From: Planctomycetales bacterium 10988
GTDB taxonomy: Bacteria; Planctomycetota; Planctomycetia; Pirellulales; Pb10988
Reading direction: 5' to 3'
Length of the DNA stretch: 64,000 nucleotides
Assembly: GCA_009664345.1 (NCBI GenBank)
Contig: CP043547.1
Coordinates: 2,632,709 to 2,696,708 of the forward strand
Shown: in pieces, positions 33,956 to 43,358 of the stretch
Layout: each line of letters begins with the position of its first letter
How positions within the stretch are numbered: the stretch's first letter is position 1
Position numbers and translations under genes: made by a program
Notes under the pieces: generated by a model
Databases searched by the model: none
What the model was told of the DNA's origin: nothing
What the model saw: only the letters and a program-made list of their open reading frames with translations

Positions 33956-36900
33956 ATGTTTGGAAAGTGGTTAAGTAGTTCAGATAAAAACCAATCACGT
34001 GAGCAAATACAAGATACTCCTCTCCACTTAGAATCGCTTGAGCCCAGGGTGGTTCTCAATGCCGATCCTTACCTCGTCGCCGATATTAACAAGTTCGGCT
34101 TCGGTATCTCAGAGGGACCGATTTCGTATGCCCGGCCATTGGAAGAATTGAATGGAGAGGTCTATTTCACCGTTTTCAATCAATCCTCTGGAGCGGAACT
34201 CTGGAAATCAGACGGAACGACTTCCGGCACTCAATTGGTGAAGGACATCGCTCCCGGTCCGACATCCTCCTATCCTTTGGGTCAATATTTCATTGGTGCT
34301 AGTGCTGAGTTGAACGGAGAGCTTTTTTTCTCTGCCTTCACGGAATCGGAAGGCTTTGAACTTTGGAAAACCGATGGCACCGAGGCCGGTACCCAACTTG
34401 TCAAAGACATCGCTGCTGGGACAGACAGTGGCTATCCAATCGGCATTCAAAATATCAATGGAACCTTATATTTCTTTTCTCCTGATCCTGATAGCTTTGG
34501 CCCTCCACAATTAGACTTGTGGAAATCGGATGGAACCAGTTCGGGAACCGTTCTGATCAAAGACTTCGATGGGTTTGGCTTCGGTTTCTATTATAGCTTC
34601 TCTTACCTTGAAGAACTTGATCTCTTTGAAGAAGTTAATGGGACGGTATACTTTGCCGCCAATGATGGAACCTATGGCACGGAGCTTTGGAAAACCGATG
34701 GGACAAGTGCTGGAACCGAATTGGTTGTTGACTTAGCCGAAGGCTCTGATTCTTCCTATCCTGGGGAGATGACGAATGTCAATGGAACGCTCTTCTTCAC
34801 GGCAGGTGCTTTCGACGTACCGTTCGGAGACCGTTATCTATACAAGACGGATGGAACCTCCGCAGGGACCGAAGAGATTTTCGCAGCCGGTCCTCCCGAC
34901 TTCTACGATCCGTTTGCTCTCACCAATTTGGAAGGAACCCTCTTCTTCGCGGCGGACCTCATTGATGGAGGTGGCGAAGCACTTTGGCAAACGGATGGTT
35001 ATTCTATAGGAACCTTCATCGTCAAGGACTTTGATGGCTCAAGCGACTACGACGAAGTTTTCTTCATGCGGAACGTCAGCGGGACGCTCTTCATGGCGGT
35101 CTATACGGATTCGTTGGGTGCGGAACTTTGGAAAAGTGATGGGACCAGCGCTGGAACGGTCCTCGTCAAGGACCTTGATCCAGGTTCCGACGATGGATAT
35201 GGATATGGTTCTTATCCACTTTTCTTTGGTAATTCATCCTTGGATGGAACGCTCTATTTCGCAGCCAATGATGGAACCTATGGCTATGAAGTCTGGCGAA
35301 CCGATGGCACGAGCGGCGGCACCGTCCTGGTCAAAGATATTCAACCGGGAATCCCTTCAAGCTATCCGTTCCCCTTTGTGAACGCCTCCGGCGAAATCTT
35401 CTTCTTTGCCGCCCAACAATCGGTCGGTTATCAACTCTGGAAGACCAATGGCTATAGTGCCGGGACGGTGCCTTTGGTGAAAACCGGCTATGGGACTCAC
35501 GATTCCGATCCTGATCAACTTTTCAATATGAACGGGACGCTCTTCTTCTTGGCAGAAGATGGCATCAACGGTGAACAGCTTTGGACGAGTGATGGAACCT
35601 GTGAAGGCACGCAACTCGTCAAAGTGATCGTTCCTCCCGATGAGTATGGTTATGCATACTACGATACGATTTTGGGAGCCACCTTTACGGACCTCAATGG
35701 CACCCTCTTCTTCTTTGTCGATGATCCAGAAGACGGTCTCGAACTCTGGAAAAGTGATGGAACCAGCGCTGGAACCGTCTTGGTCAAAGAAACCGGTGAC
35801 ACAGGTTATCCCGGCGAAGGCGACGGTGAGATCTCTTCTTTCACCAATGTGAATGGAACACTCTACTTTATTGCCTGGACCGACAGCTATGGGGTCGAGC
35901 TTTGGAAGAGTGACGGGACCACCGCCGGAACCAATTTCCTCGCGGACATCAATCCCGGCAGCGATGGCAGTTACCCCTATAGTCTTGTCAATGTGAATGG
36001 GACCCTCTTCTTCGCAGCCGACAATGATACCTATGGGAATGAACTCTGGATGAGTGACGGAACTTCCGCTGGCACGGTTCTTGTGAAGGATAGCATTCCT
36101 GGCGAGGATGGGATTTATCCTTACTATCTAACGAATGTCAATGGAACACTCTTTTTCTCTGGAGTTGATCCTAACTTTGGTTTTGGCTACGGCATCTGGA
36201 TGAGCGATGGTTCGAGTGCCGGCACGGTCTTTGTCGAGAATCCTTATCCCGGTGGAGAAGGCTATCCCGAACAGCTCACCAATATCAATGGTACGCTCTT
36301 CTTCGTGGCCGACGATGGAAGCTATGGATATGAACTGTGGCGAAGTGATGGAACAAGTGCCGGAACGTACATGGTCGCCGATATCGATCCAGGCAGCGGT
36401 TCCTCCGATATTTATGGCTTAACGGAAGCCAATGGTAGTGTCTTCTTCCGAGCGAATGACGGTTCGACAGGACGTGAACTCTGGGTCAGCGATGGAACCA
36501 GCGCTGGCACCCACTTAGTCAAAGACCTTGATCCTGACGGAGGTGGAATTACCAGCGACGAAGAGGATGTCGAGATTATCAATGTCAACGGCATTATCTA
36601 CTTCGCCGCCGATAACGATGACGAAGAAAGTGGCTATGGCCGCGAACTTTGGAAAACGGATGGTACTTCCGAGGGAACGGTTCTCGTTGCGAATATTAAT
36701 AGTAGTTTAGTTGGTGCTGAAGGCGGCTTCGGTTTTGACAGGGGTTCTTATCCCGACGATATCGTCAATGTCAATGGAACCCTCTTCTTCGAAGCCTTTA
36801 CGCCTTGGGCGGGTGAAGAACTGTGGGCCTTTGTTCCCACGGAAGAAACTCCGCTGATCGTCACCGGAACCGATGCTGGGGAAGCCGGAACCGTACGGGT

Positions 36901-37999
36901 CTTCGATCCTTCCGGTGAGGAGCTGATGAGCTTCTTCCCCTTCACCGAAGAGTTTACAGGTGGGGTACGCGTCGCGACCGGGGATATCAACGGGGACGGC
37001 ATTCTCGATATTGTCATGGCAGCCGGACCAGGCGGAGGCCCGCGCGTCCGGGTCTTCGATAGCCAAACCGGCGAACCGATCACTGGTGGCATCAATGACT
37101 TCTATGCCTATGATGAGTTCTTTTCCGGAGGGGTCTTTATCGCGGTGGCCGATGTCAATGGAGACGGCTTCGACGACATCATCACCGGGGCGGGAGCGAC
37201 GGAAACCGGCGAATCCCATGTCCGCATCTTCAGTGGAGAAGATGGCTCGATCATTCGTGAGTTCTATGCTTATGAATTGACCTTCCATGGCGGCGTCCAT
37301 GTGGCAGCCGGAGATATCAACAACGATGGATTCGCGGAAGTCATCACAGGTCCAGGTGCCGGACGGGCTCCAACCGTGCGGGTTTTCGACGGAAATAACA
37401 CCTTGGGAAGCCCGCTCGAAGGTGCAGCGACGAACTTTGATGCCTATGATTCCAATTTCCTCGGCGGTGTCTTTGTCGCTTCCGGCGATTTCAATGACGA
37501 TGGATTCTGGGATATTGTCACCGGGGCGGGAGCCACAGGGGGACCGCATGTGAAGGTCATCGACTCCACCGATGGAACCTTGATTCAGAACTTCTTCGCG
37601 TATGATCCCAGCTTTACCGGCGGGGTTCGCGTAGGAGCGGCGGACCTGAACTTGGATGGCATTGCGGATATCCTCACGGTACCCGGTTCGCCTGGCGGTC
37701 CGCATACCCGAGCCTTCGATGGAACCGATTTGTCGGATATTTCCAACTTCTTCTCGGGATCGCCGACCGACTTTAATGGTCTCTTCGTCGCCGGAGGCAT
37801 CAGCTTGGTTCCGTCGGGAATCACCGAAGTCGTTGAGCCATTATCGGCGCTCTTCGTTACTGAGAATACCGATCCGCCGGAAGATACGAATCCGGAAGAC
37901 CTGGAGAAGAAATCCTCCAGATGGAGTGATGATGTCGAAGAGTTCTATCAATCGGCAGAAGAAATCGACAAACTCTTCAGCGATCTTGGTCTTGGATAA
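33956..37999 (+). CDS. Giant surface protein: 17 ELWxSDGT repeats plus FG-GAP cassette
   Basis: Acidic protein of 1347 residues, predicted to be exported. The planctomycetal N-terminal motif LESLEPRVVLNA (25-36) replaces a normal signal peptide. Residues about 60-960 hold 17 units with the core ELWxSDGTSAGT, each followed by a (V/L)VKDI-type strand and NVNGTLFF; such units are expected to form beta-propeller blades. Residues from about 967 hold five FG-GAP/VCBS-type units with calcium-binding loops such as GDINGDGILDIV, then a half unit. The tail ends SAEEIDKLFSDLGLG. GAGGAG lies 9 bases before ATG 33956. The C-terminal 380 residues match the protein at 43427. A strong terminator follows. Role: surface adhesion or matrix, inferred. 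Confidence 0.85.
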   Translation: MFGKWLSSSDKNQSREQIQDTPLHLESLEPRVVLNADPYLVADINKFGFGISEGPISYARPLEELNGEVYFTVFNQSSGAELWKSDGTTSGTQLVKDIAPGPTSSYPLGQYFIGASAELNGELFFSAFTESEGFELWKTDGTEAGTQLVKDIAAGTDSGYPIGIQNINGTLYFFSPDPDSFGPPQLDLWKSDGTSSGTVLIKDFDGFGFGFYYSFSYLEELDLFEEVNGTVYFAANDGTYGTELWKTDGTSAGTELVVDLAEGSDSSYPGEMTNVNGTLFFTAGAFDVPFGDRYLYKTDGTSAGTEEIFAAGPPDFYDPFALTNLEGTLFFAADLIDGGGEALWQTDGYSIGTFIVKDFDGSSDYDEVFFMRNVSGTLFMAVYTDSLGAELWKSDGTSAGTVLVKDLDPGSDDGYGYGSYPLFFGNSSLDGTLYFAANDGTYGYEVWRTDGTSGGTVLVKDIQPGIPSSYPFPFVNASGEIFFFAAQQSVGYQLWKTNGYSAGTVPLVKTGYGTHDSDPDQLFNMNGTLFFLAEDGINGEQLWTSDGTCEGTQLVKVIVPPDEYGYAYYDTILGATFTDLNGTLFFFVDDPEDGLELWKSDGTSAGTVLVKETGDTGYPGEGDGEISSFTNVNGTLYFIAWTDSYGVELWKSDGTTAGTNFLADINPGSDGSYPYSLVNVNGTLFFAADNDTYGNELWMSDGTSAGTVLVKDSIPGEDGIYPYYLTNVNGTLFFSGVDPNFGFGYGIWMSDGSSAGTVFVENPYPGGEGYPEQLTNINGTLFFVADDGSYGYELWRSDGTSAGTYMVADIDPGSGSSDIYGLTEANGSVFFRANDGSTGRELWVSDGTSAGTHLVKDLDPDGGGITSDEEDVEIINVNGIIYFAADNDDEESGYGRELWKTDGTSEGTVLVANINSSLVGAEGGFGFDRGSYPDDIVNVNGTLFFEAFTPWAGEELWAFVPTEETPLIVTGTDAGEAGTVRVFDPSGEELMSFFPFTEEFTGGVRVATGDINGDGILDIVMAAGPGGGPRVRVFDSQTGEPITGGINDFYAYDEFFSGGVFIAVADVNGDGFDDIITGAGATETGESHVRIFSGEDGSIIREFYAYELTFHGGVHVAAGDINNDGFAEVITGPGAGRAPTVRVFDGNNTLGSPLEGAATNFDAYDSNFLGGVFVASGDFNDDGFWDIVTGAGATGGPHVKVIDSTDGTLIQNFFAYDPSFTGGVRVGAADLNLDGIADILTVPGSPGGPHTRAFDGTDLSDISNFFSGSPTDFNGLFVAGGISLVPSGITEVVEPLSALFVTENTDPPEDTNPEDLEKKSSRWSDDVEEFYQSAEEIDKLFSDLGLG

Positions 38000-38025
38000 A
38001 ACCGACTGATCACAAGAAATGAATC

Positions 38026-38065
38026 AGCCCCTATTTCGGTTTCGTGCCGATTTAGGGGCTTTTTT
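38026..38065 (+). terminator. Intrinsic terminator of the giant gene
   Basis: AGCCCCTA pairs with TAGGGGCT, with an inner TCGG/CCGA stem, followed by TTTTT. It lies 27 bases after the stop codon. Confidence 0.93.
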
Positions 38066-38199
38066 CATGCTTGAACTATTTTTTTCTTGTAACTTGGATG
38101 ACGATCCGATCAACTTATCAATAGGAGTTCATATGATTACATGGAAGGGATAAATCATCGCGGCTATGTAGGACGGAATGTTTCTTGGAGGGCGGATTG

Positions 38200-39543
38200 A
38201 TGCTGAATGTTTTGGGGAAAGCTTCCACCTATTGCGATGGAATTTCGCGTCGCGAGATGCTACGTGCAGGGGTTCTGGGCTTGGGAGGTTTAAGCCTAGC
38301 CGATCTTCTCCGTCTTCGTGCCCATGCCAAGGAAGCCCCGGAAAAACGCCATCAACCTTCGACTTCGCTGAAATCCGTGATCTTCGTGGAGATGGCCGGT
38401 GGCCCTTCGCACTTTGAAACCTATGACCCGAAACCGGAAGCCCCGGAAGAATTTCGCGGCCCCCTGCGTGCTGTGCCTACGAAAATTCCAGGGATTCGCT
38501 TTTGTGAAACGATGTCTCGGCAGGCACAAATTGCCGACAAGATGGTGGTAATTCGCTCCGTCTCTCATGGTTCCGGTAGCCATCAATCCGCAGCTCATCT
38601 GACGCAAACGGGTTACTTCCTACAAGACAACCAAGCCCGCGAAAACGAAATGCCTTGCATCGGCTCGATTGTTTCCCGATTATCGGAAGGAGGAAATCCC
38701 GAGCTTCCTGCCTATATCTCCATCCAAAGGCAAATGCGTTATGGCGGTGCAGCCTATCTTGGAAAGTCCTTTAATCCCTTCGAAACCGGCGGCAATCCGG
38801 CGGCGAAACGTTTTCAAATTCAAAATCTTCAATTGCATCGCTCGCTCTCTTTTGAGCGGTTGCAAGATCGCCGCCACCTCCTCGCCGCGTTGGATCAACA
38901 ACGTCAAGTCTTGGATTTGGCAGGCTCCGCCGAGGCGATGGATGATTTTTCCCGCCAAGCCTTTGCCATGATCACCGGAAAGTCCGCTCAGGAGGCTTTC
39001 GATCTTTCGCTGGCCTCGGAAGCGGAAAGAGATAGCTATGGCCGCAGCACTTTGGGACAAAGCTTCCTGCTCGCCCGGCGTTTGGTCGAAGCCGGCGTTC
39101 CTTTTGTGACGCTCCGCTCTGGAGGTTGGGACGATCACAATCAAATCGAACAACGAATCACGCAACGAGGTGCAGAGTTCGATCAGGGAATGTCGCAGTT
39201 GATTCTTGATTTGATCGATCGAGGGCTTTTCGAAAATACCCTCGTGGTGGCGATGGGAGAATTTGGCCGCACGCCAAAAGTGAATCGAACCGCTGGCCGC
39301 GACCATTGGGGAAATGCGATGAACCTGGCCCTGGCCGGGGGGAGCTTCCGCATGGGGCAAGTCATTGGCTCGACCGACCGCAAAGGCGAAGCCCCGCTTG
39401 ATCGCCCTCTTCGCCCTGAACAAGTTCTCGCGATGATCTATTATCATCTAGGGATTAATCCGGAACAGACGATCATCGATCACGCCGGACGCCCTCGGTA
39501 CCTCCTGGAACATCGGGAATTGATTCCAGAACTCTTGGGCTAA
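38200..39543 (+). CDS. DUF1501 protein with Tat-like signal
   Basis: Exported protein of 447 residues of the DUF1501 family, which has a sulfatase/alkaline-phosphatase-like fold and unknown activity. The Tat-like signal SRREMLRAGVLGLGGLSLAD is at about 16-35. Then come MAGGPSHFETYDPKPEAPEE, HGSGSHQSAAHLTQTGY, GGWDDHNQIE, VVAMGEFGRTPKVN and GRDHWGNAMNLALAGG, the usual ordered blocks. In planctomycetes it is normally next to a DUF1549/DUF1553 cytochrome-type gene; none is here. GGAGG precedes ATG 38200; a TTG at 38185 is less likely. Confidence 0.9.
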   Translation: MLNVLGKASTYCDGISRREMLRAGVLGLGGLSLADLLRLRAHAKEAPEKRHQPSTSLKSVIFVEMAGGPSHFETYDPKPEAPEEFRGPLRAVPTKIPGIRFCETMSRQAQIADKMVVIRSVSHGSGSHQSAAHLTQTGYFLQDNQARENEMPCIGSIVSRLSEGGNPELPAYISIQRQMRYGGAAYLGKSFNPFETGGNPAAKRFQIQNLQLHRSLSFERLQDRRHLLAALDQQRQVLDLAGSAEAMDDFSRQAFAMITGKSAQEAFDLSLASEAERDSYGRSTLGQSFLLARRLVEAGVPFVTLRSGGWDDHNQIEQRITQRGAEFDQGMSQLILDLIDRGLFENTLVVAMGEFGRTPKVNRTAGRDHWGNAMNLALAGGSFRMGQVIGSTDRKGEAPLDRPLRPEQVLAMIYYHLGINPEQTIIDHAGRPRYLLEHRELIPELLG

Positions 39544-39589
39544 ACCAGAGAATCTAAAAAACGCTTTTAGGATGTTGGAGCTGAGACTT

Positions 39590-40195
39590 TTATAAATCCA
39601 TCTGGGCTTTGAACGCCTCTAGATCGATCTCTTTCGTCTCCGCTTCAAGCTTTTGAAGGGCCTCTGCTTCGGCGGCTTCCAGATCGAAGTGTGGCGTCGG
39701 GACTTCCGCTTCGGCGGCTTTAATCTCAGTCAAGAGGGTTTGCACTTCCAGACTGGAAGCGGTTTCCTCTGCCTGGTTCAATCGAGCATGGCGGCGTTTG
39801 GCTTCTTGCAGACGAGCCTCTAGCGCCCGAAGGGTGAGCTTGAGATGTTCGGCTTTGGCGAGGGCTTCTTGATATTGATCCTCAAGGGCTGCGGCGACAT
39901 CGACCGTTTCACGACGATGAATAAGGCAACGTTTGGCAAGGTCCTCTTGCTGAAGTTGAACGCTTTCTTTCGCCTTGGAATTCCAAAATTGAATCCGCTC
40001 TTGATAACGTTCTAGATCATGGGCCAGCTTCTGGGTGCGGGCCAACGCGGCGACGGCACTTCGCTGGGCGGAGCTGACCCCGGCTTCCATCTCTGTAATT
40101 AACTGTTGGAGTACCAACTGCGGATCATCGCTCTTTTCGAGAAAATCCGTCATGTTGGTAGTAACGATATCCGTCAAGCGGCTAAAGAAACTCAT
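39590..40195 (-). CDS. PspA/IM30 family protein
   Basis: Peripheral membrane protein of the phage-shock/Vipp1 family, 201 residues, almost wholly coiled coil from about 25 to 200. The N terminus MSFFSRLTDIVTTNM and the segment DPQLVLQQLITEME are characteristic. Such proteins oligomerise on stressed membranes (ESCRT-III-like). It follows an ECF sigma factor gene by 88 bases on the same strand, so the two probably form a membrane-stress unit. It is somewhat shorter than E. coli PspA (222) and ends in an acidic tail. Confidence 0.87.
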   Translation of the reverse strand: MSFFSRLTDIVTTNMTDFLEKSDDPQLVLQQLITEMEAGVSSAQRSAVAALARTQKLAHDLERYQERIQFWNSKAKESVQLQQEDLAKRCLIHRRETVDVAAALEDQYQEALAKAEHLKLTLRALEARLQEAKRRHARLNQAEETASSLEVQTLLTEIKAAEAEVPTPHFDLEAAEAEALQKLEAETKEIDLEAFKAQMDL

Positions 40196-40283
40196 CGGAA
40201 TGATCCTTCATCGTGAGGGAGTTGGGGGTGCTGGGAGGAAATGAAATCGTGAACGCTGCTCAGATCGCACCTGGGCAAAGGTT

Positions 40284-40937
40284 TTATTCTTCCTTGGCAT
40301 CTTCTGCGGTAATGCCACGGATTTGCAGTTGATCGCGAAGTTTCTCCCGGGCGAGACGCAAACGGCTTTTGGTGGTTGCCGTGCTTGTTTCCATGACTTC
40401 GGCGACCTCGGGCAAACTCAATCCGAGAAAATGATGGGCTTGAAAGGTCAAGCGTTGTTCTTCGGGAAGATCGGCCAACAGCTCCGCAATCAGGTCTCCC
40501 ATGGCATGATGATTGGCCATTTCGGGAATGCCCGTCGCTCCGGAAACCAGTCGAGCAAGTTGATCTTCGGGGTTCCCCCCTTCGCGGGCTCCTATCAAGG
40601 CATCATACGATTCCCGTCGCTGCGAATCGATCAACAGATTTCGCGCAATACGATACATCCAAGCCTTGAACCGCCCTTGCGGCAGAAAATCCCAAGCTTG
40701 ATTATAAATTCGCAAGAGGGTCTCTTGGGCTAAATCGTCCGCCATCTGGCGTGCTCGAACCGAAGGCGATCGCACCAAGAAAAAGTTTCGCAACCCTTCT
40801 CGATGACGTTCTACCAACTCTTCAAAGGCCCGCTCATCGCCCCCTTGCAAGCGACACATTAGCTCATCGTCGCCATCCATCGTTTCCAAGTCCTTACCCC
40901 CACGTAATGTACGTGCATCTCCGGATCGGTCTTCCAT
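40284..40937 (-). CDS. ECF-type RNA polymerase sigma factor
   Basis: Sigma-70 family factor of 217 residues from ATG 40937. Region 2 (RAFEELVERHREGLRNFF, then DDLAQETLLRIYNQAWDF and FKAWMYRIARNLLID) and region 4 (LPEEQRLTFQAHHFLGLSLP, then TTKSRLRLAREKLRDQL) are clear, with no region 3. Other in-frame starts are TTG 40973 and ATG 40880. No anti-sigma gene is adjacent; pspA follows 88 bases downstream. The N-terminal 30 residues before region 2 are variable. Confidence 0.87.
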   Translation of the reverse strand: MEDRSGDARTLRGGKDLETMDGDDELMCRLQGGDERAFEELVERHREGLRNFFLVRSPSVRARQMADDLAQETLLRIYNQAWDFLPQGRFKAWMYRIARNLLIDSQRRESYDALIGAREGGNPEDQLARLVSGATGIPEMANHHAMGDLIAELLADLPEEQRLTFQAHHFLGLSLPEVAEVMETSTATTKSRLRLAREKLRDQLQIRGITAEDAKEE

Positions 40938-41374
40938 TGTCTTTCTCTCAGGCAGTTTTAGAGTTGTGGTCAAAAGTTACTTGAGCGTCACGTTTTCCAA
41001 GTGCCTAACTACTTCCGACTGCTTCTGACCACTGGCCCTTACGCAATTCCATGAACTATACTAGATAGCATCAAGACGTTAAAATCAATGCCTGACTTAG
41101 ATTAGAACCAATTTCGTTTGCCCCTACCACGTCGAATCCAATCACAAAAACACATAATCAGAATAACCCAAATTGTTCGCTGTGGCCCAAAACGGCGCTT
41201 CATTCCCGCTCTCTCCTGGATTACTATAGAACACGAATGCCTCTTTGGCTCGTTTTTGTTTGCGAACACGACCAGCGGACAATCCAACGATTCACACCTA
41301 GGTTCACCACCCCGGTTTATACGACTTCAACGCAAGCTTTCTATGTCCCCCTTTTATGAATGGAGTATGCTTAT
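40938..41374. other. Divergent gap between the sigma-factor and SUMF1-like genes
   Basis: 437 bases with no convincing gene. Promoters for both flanking genes must lie here. A rightward open frame that crosses into the next gene out of phase is a shadow. Confidence 0.4.
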
Positions 41375-42571
41375 ATGGCTTTTTCGCGATTCTCTTTGGC
41401 CCTCTTCGGGGCCGCGATGTTTTCCCTTCCTCTGGCTTCCTTGCAGGCGGAACTTCCGGAAGGGATTGTTGCCGAAGAACCCACTACGGGCCGCTTTGTC
41501 AAAGTTGACGAAGGCTACATGGTCCCTTACGAAACGACGATTCCCGGTACGGATGTTGTTTTCGAAATGGTCCCGATCCCCGGTGGCACCTGCAAGATTG
41601 GCTCTCCTTCCACGGAACCTGGCCGATCCGAAGTCGAAGGCCCTCAATTTGAGGTCGTCGTCAAACCCTTCTGGATGGGAAAATATGAAATCACCTGGGC
41701 GGAATATGAAGCCTATATGGCGATTTACGATGTTTTCAAAAGCTTCGAAGCCCTTGATATGCGAACGGTGACCGACGATAAAAAAGTCGATGCCATCACT
41801 GCTCCTACGAAACTCTATGATCCCAGCACGACCTATCAAAATGGCGACGATGACAAACTTCCGGCGGTAACGATGACCCAATATTCCGCCAAGCAATACA
41901 CCAAATGGTTGAGCTTGCTGAAAGGGCAGTACTTCCGCTTGCCCAGCGAAGCCGAGTGGGAATATGCCTGCCGTGCCGGAACGACGACGCCTTTTTACTT
42001 CGGGGATGATGCCGAAAAGCTGGAAGAAAACGGCTATTACTATGAAAACGGAGATTACACCACGCATCTCGTCGGAGAAAAGAAACCCAATCCCTGGGGA
42101 CTCTATGATATGGCGGGCAATGTCGGAGAATGGACCCTCGACGCTTACACCGAAGATGGTTATCTAGAATTCGCCGGCAAAACCCTGACAGTCGAAGAAG
42201 CCGTCAAATGGCCGAAAAGCCTGTATCCTCGGGTGATTCGCGGGGGTTGGTTTGATGCGGATGCCAGCGATTGCCGCTCGGCGTCGCGGATGCCTTCAGA
42301 AGATGAAGATTGGAAGATCGACGATCCCAACTTCCCCCTTAGCCCCTGGTGGTTCACCACTGAACCAGCTACCGGGATTGGCTTCCGTATCCTCCGTCCT
42401 TTAGACAAGCCCAGCGAAAAAATGAAACGCCTCGCTTGGGAAATGGATGTCGATAGCGTCAAGGAAGATGTCGGCGATCGCCTCGACGAAGGTCGCGGAG
42501 CCGAAGGCTATGTCGATCAAGCCTTGCCCAAAGATATCGAAACGATGAAAGAGAAACTCCGTGGTCGTTAA
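41375..42571 (+). CDS. SUMF1/formylglycine-generating-enzyme-like secreted protein
   Basis: Exported protein of 398 residues with the FGE-sulfatase (C-type-lectin-like) fold. Signal peptide MAFSRFSLALFGAAMFSLPL to about residue 25. Domain marks in order: GGTCKIGSP, WMGKYEITWAEY, RLPSEAEWEYACRAGTTTPF, YDMAGNVGEWTLDAY, VIRGGWFDADASDCRSASR (about 285-303) and GIGFRILRPL. True FGE has two active-site Cys in the stretch after GG; here the first position is Ala and only the second Cys remains, so enzymatic activity is doubtful. GGAG lies 9 bases before ATG 41375. Despite sulfatases in the window it is not linked to them. Confidence 0.85.
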   Translation: MAFSRFSLALFGAAMFSLPLASLQAELPEGIVAEEPTTGRFVKVDEGYMVPYETTIPGTDVVFEMVPIPGGTCKIGSPSTEPGRSEVEGPQFEVVVKPFWMGKYEITWAEYEAYMAIYDVFKSFEALDMRTVTDDKKVDAITAPTKLYDPSTTYQNGDDDKLPAVTMTQYSAKQYTKWLSLLKGQYFRLPSEAEWEYACRAGTTTPFYFGDDAEKLEENGYYYENGDYTTHLVGEKKPNPWGLYDMAGNVGEWTLDAYTEDGYLEFAGKTLTVEEAVKWPKSLYPRVIRGGWFDADASDCRSASRMPSEDEDWKIDDPNFPLSPWWFTTEPATGIGFRILRPLDKPSEKMKRLAWEMDVDSVKEDVGDRLDEGRGAEGYVDQALPKDIETMKEKLRGR

Positions 42572-42731
42572 GAAGAACCTCACCTAAGGAAATACGCTCT
42601 CTCCCATCGCGGGCGATGAATGTGCTTCGCTGCCAATGATCGCACAATCGACAGTGCCCACTTGCTTCGCTTTTCTGAAGAAAGAACGCTGGGAGCCAAG
42701 ACAAGATTTCCATTTCTAAGAAGTTCACAAC

Positions 42732-42778
42732 CGCTGGAATGAGCCCTTTTTCGAGGCTTCCATTCCAGCGTTTTTTTT
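42732..42778 (+). terminator. Intrinsic terminator after the SUMF1-like gene
   Basis: CGCTGGAATG pairs perfectly with CATTCCAGCG, with an inner AGCC/GGCT stem, followed by eight T. It lies 160 bases after the stop codon. Confidence 0.92.
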
Positions 42779-43033
42779 GTTGGTCCTCCCCTTCGCCGCA
42801 ACGATCAACAGACTTCTATAGATTTTATGCAAGAAATTTTCCTAATTTTTTTTGCCTGCCAGTTTTCGCTTCAAAGAACAGCTTAACAGACCATTTAATT
42901 AAGCGATAATATAATCATAAATTTCATCATATAGTCAAATACTGGTATTTACGCTAATTTTTTGCTTTCAAAAAGTCTACAACAATGGTATCTTACATAA
43001 ACCTCATTTCAGACATTTTGGAATTGGTAAACA

Positions 43034-43125
43034 CTACCCCCCCATCAGTGGGTAGGAAACCGGGGAAAACCCCCTCAATAGGTGATTGACCCTCTCTTGC
43101 TTGTTCGTTCAGCGAACCTTTTTTT
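43034..43125 (+). ncRNA. Candidate structured RNA: four successive hairpins and a T-run
   Basis: Four perfect short stems follow in order: CTACCC/GGGTAG (43034-43055), GGGG-AAAA-CCCC (43062-43073), TCAAT/ATTGA (43075-43089) and GTTCG/CGAAC (43103-43117), the last followed by seven T at 43119-43125. The array is flanked by AT-rich sequence and lies about 300 bases before the FG-GAP protein gene. It matches no RNA family I know. It could be a small RNA or a leader that ends transcription early. Evidence is base-pairing seen by eye only. Confidence 0.35.
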
Positions 43126-43153
43126 GCTTGACACAAAAAATCTCTGCTATAGA
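43124..43153 (+). promoter_or_regulatory. Possible promoter after the hairpin array
   Basis: TTGCTT (43124-43129) and TATAGA (43148-43153) are 18 bases apart, with TGC just before the second box as in extended -10 promoters. An overlapping TTGACA is at the wrong distance (14). It would drive the FG-GAP protein gene with a leader of about 265 bases. Confidence 0.3.
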
Positions 43154-43358
43154 ACTAATATAGAGGTTCGGAGAAAATCCCCTCTTCGGATGTAAGACAA
43201 ATCACGATCCAGTTCAATCTCTCTTTCATCTTTCGACCAGAAGGATAAAGAGATCAGCTTATACAAGTACTCATCTATTCCCTTCAGCAAACTTAGCTAA
43301 GGAAAGGAAACATTTGTTACCGGCTATGTGCCCTTCATGGTTGGTATTCACGAATCAC

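Noticed and set aside
36707-37705. 332-codon leftward open frame in the FG-GAP region
   Set aside because: Shadow of the repeat-encoding DNA; the plus-strand repeats are unmistakable.
43128-43133. Consensus TTGACA as a -35 box
   Set aside because: The nearest -10-like boxes are 14 or 22 bases away; the overlapping TTGCTT with 18-base spacing fits better.
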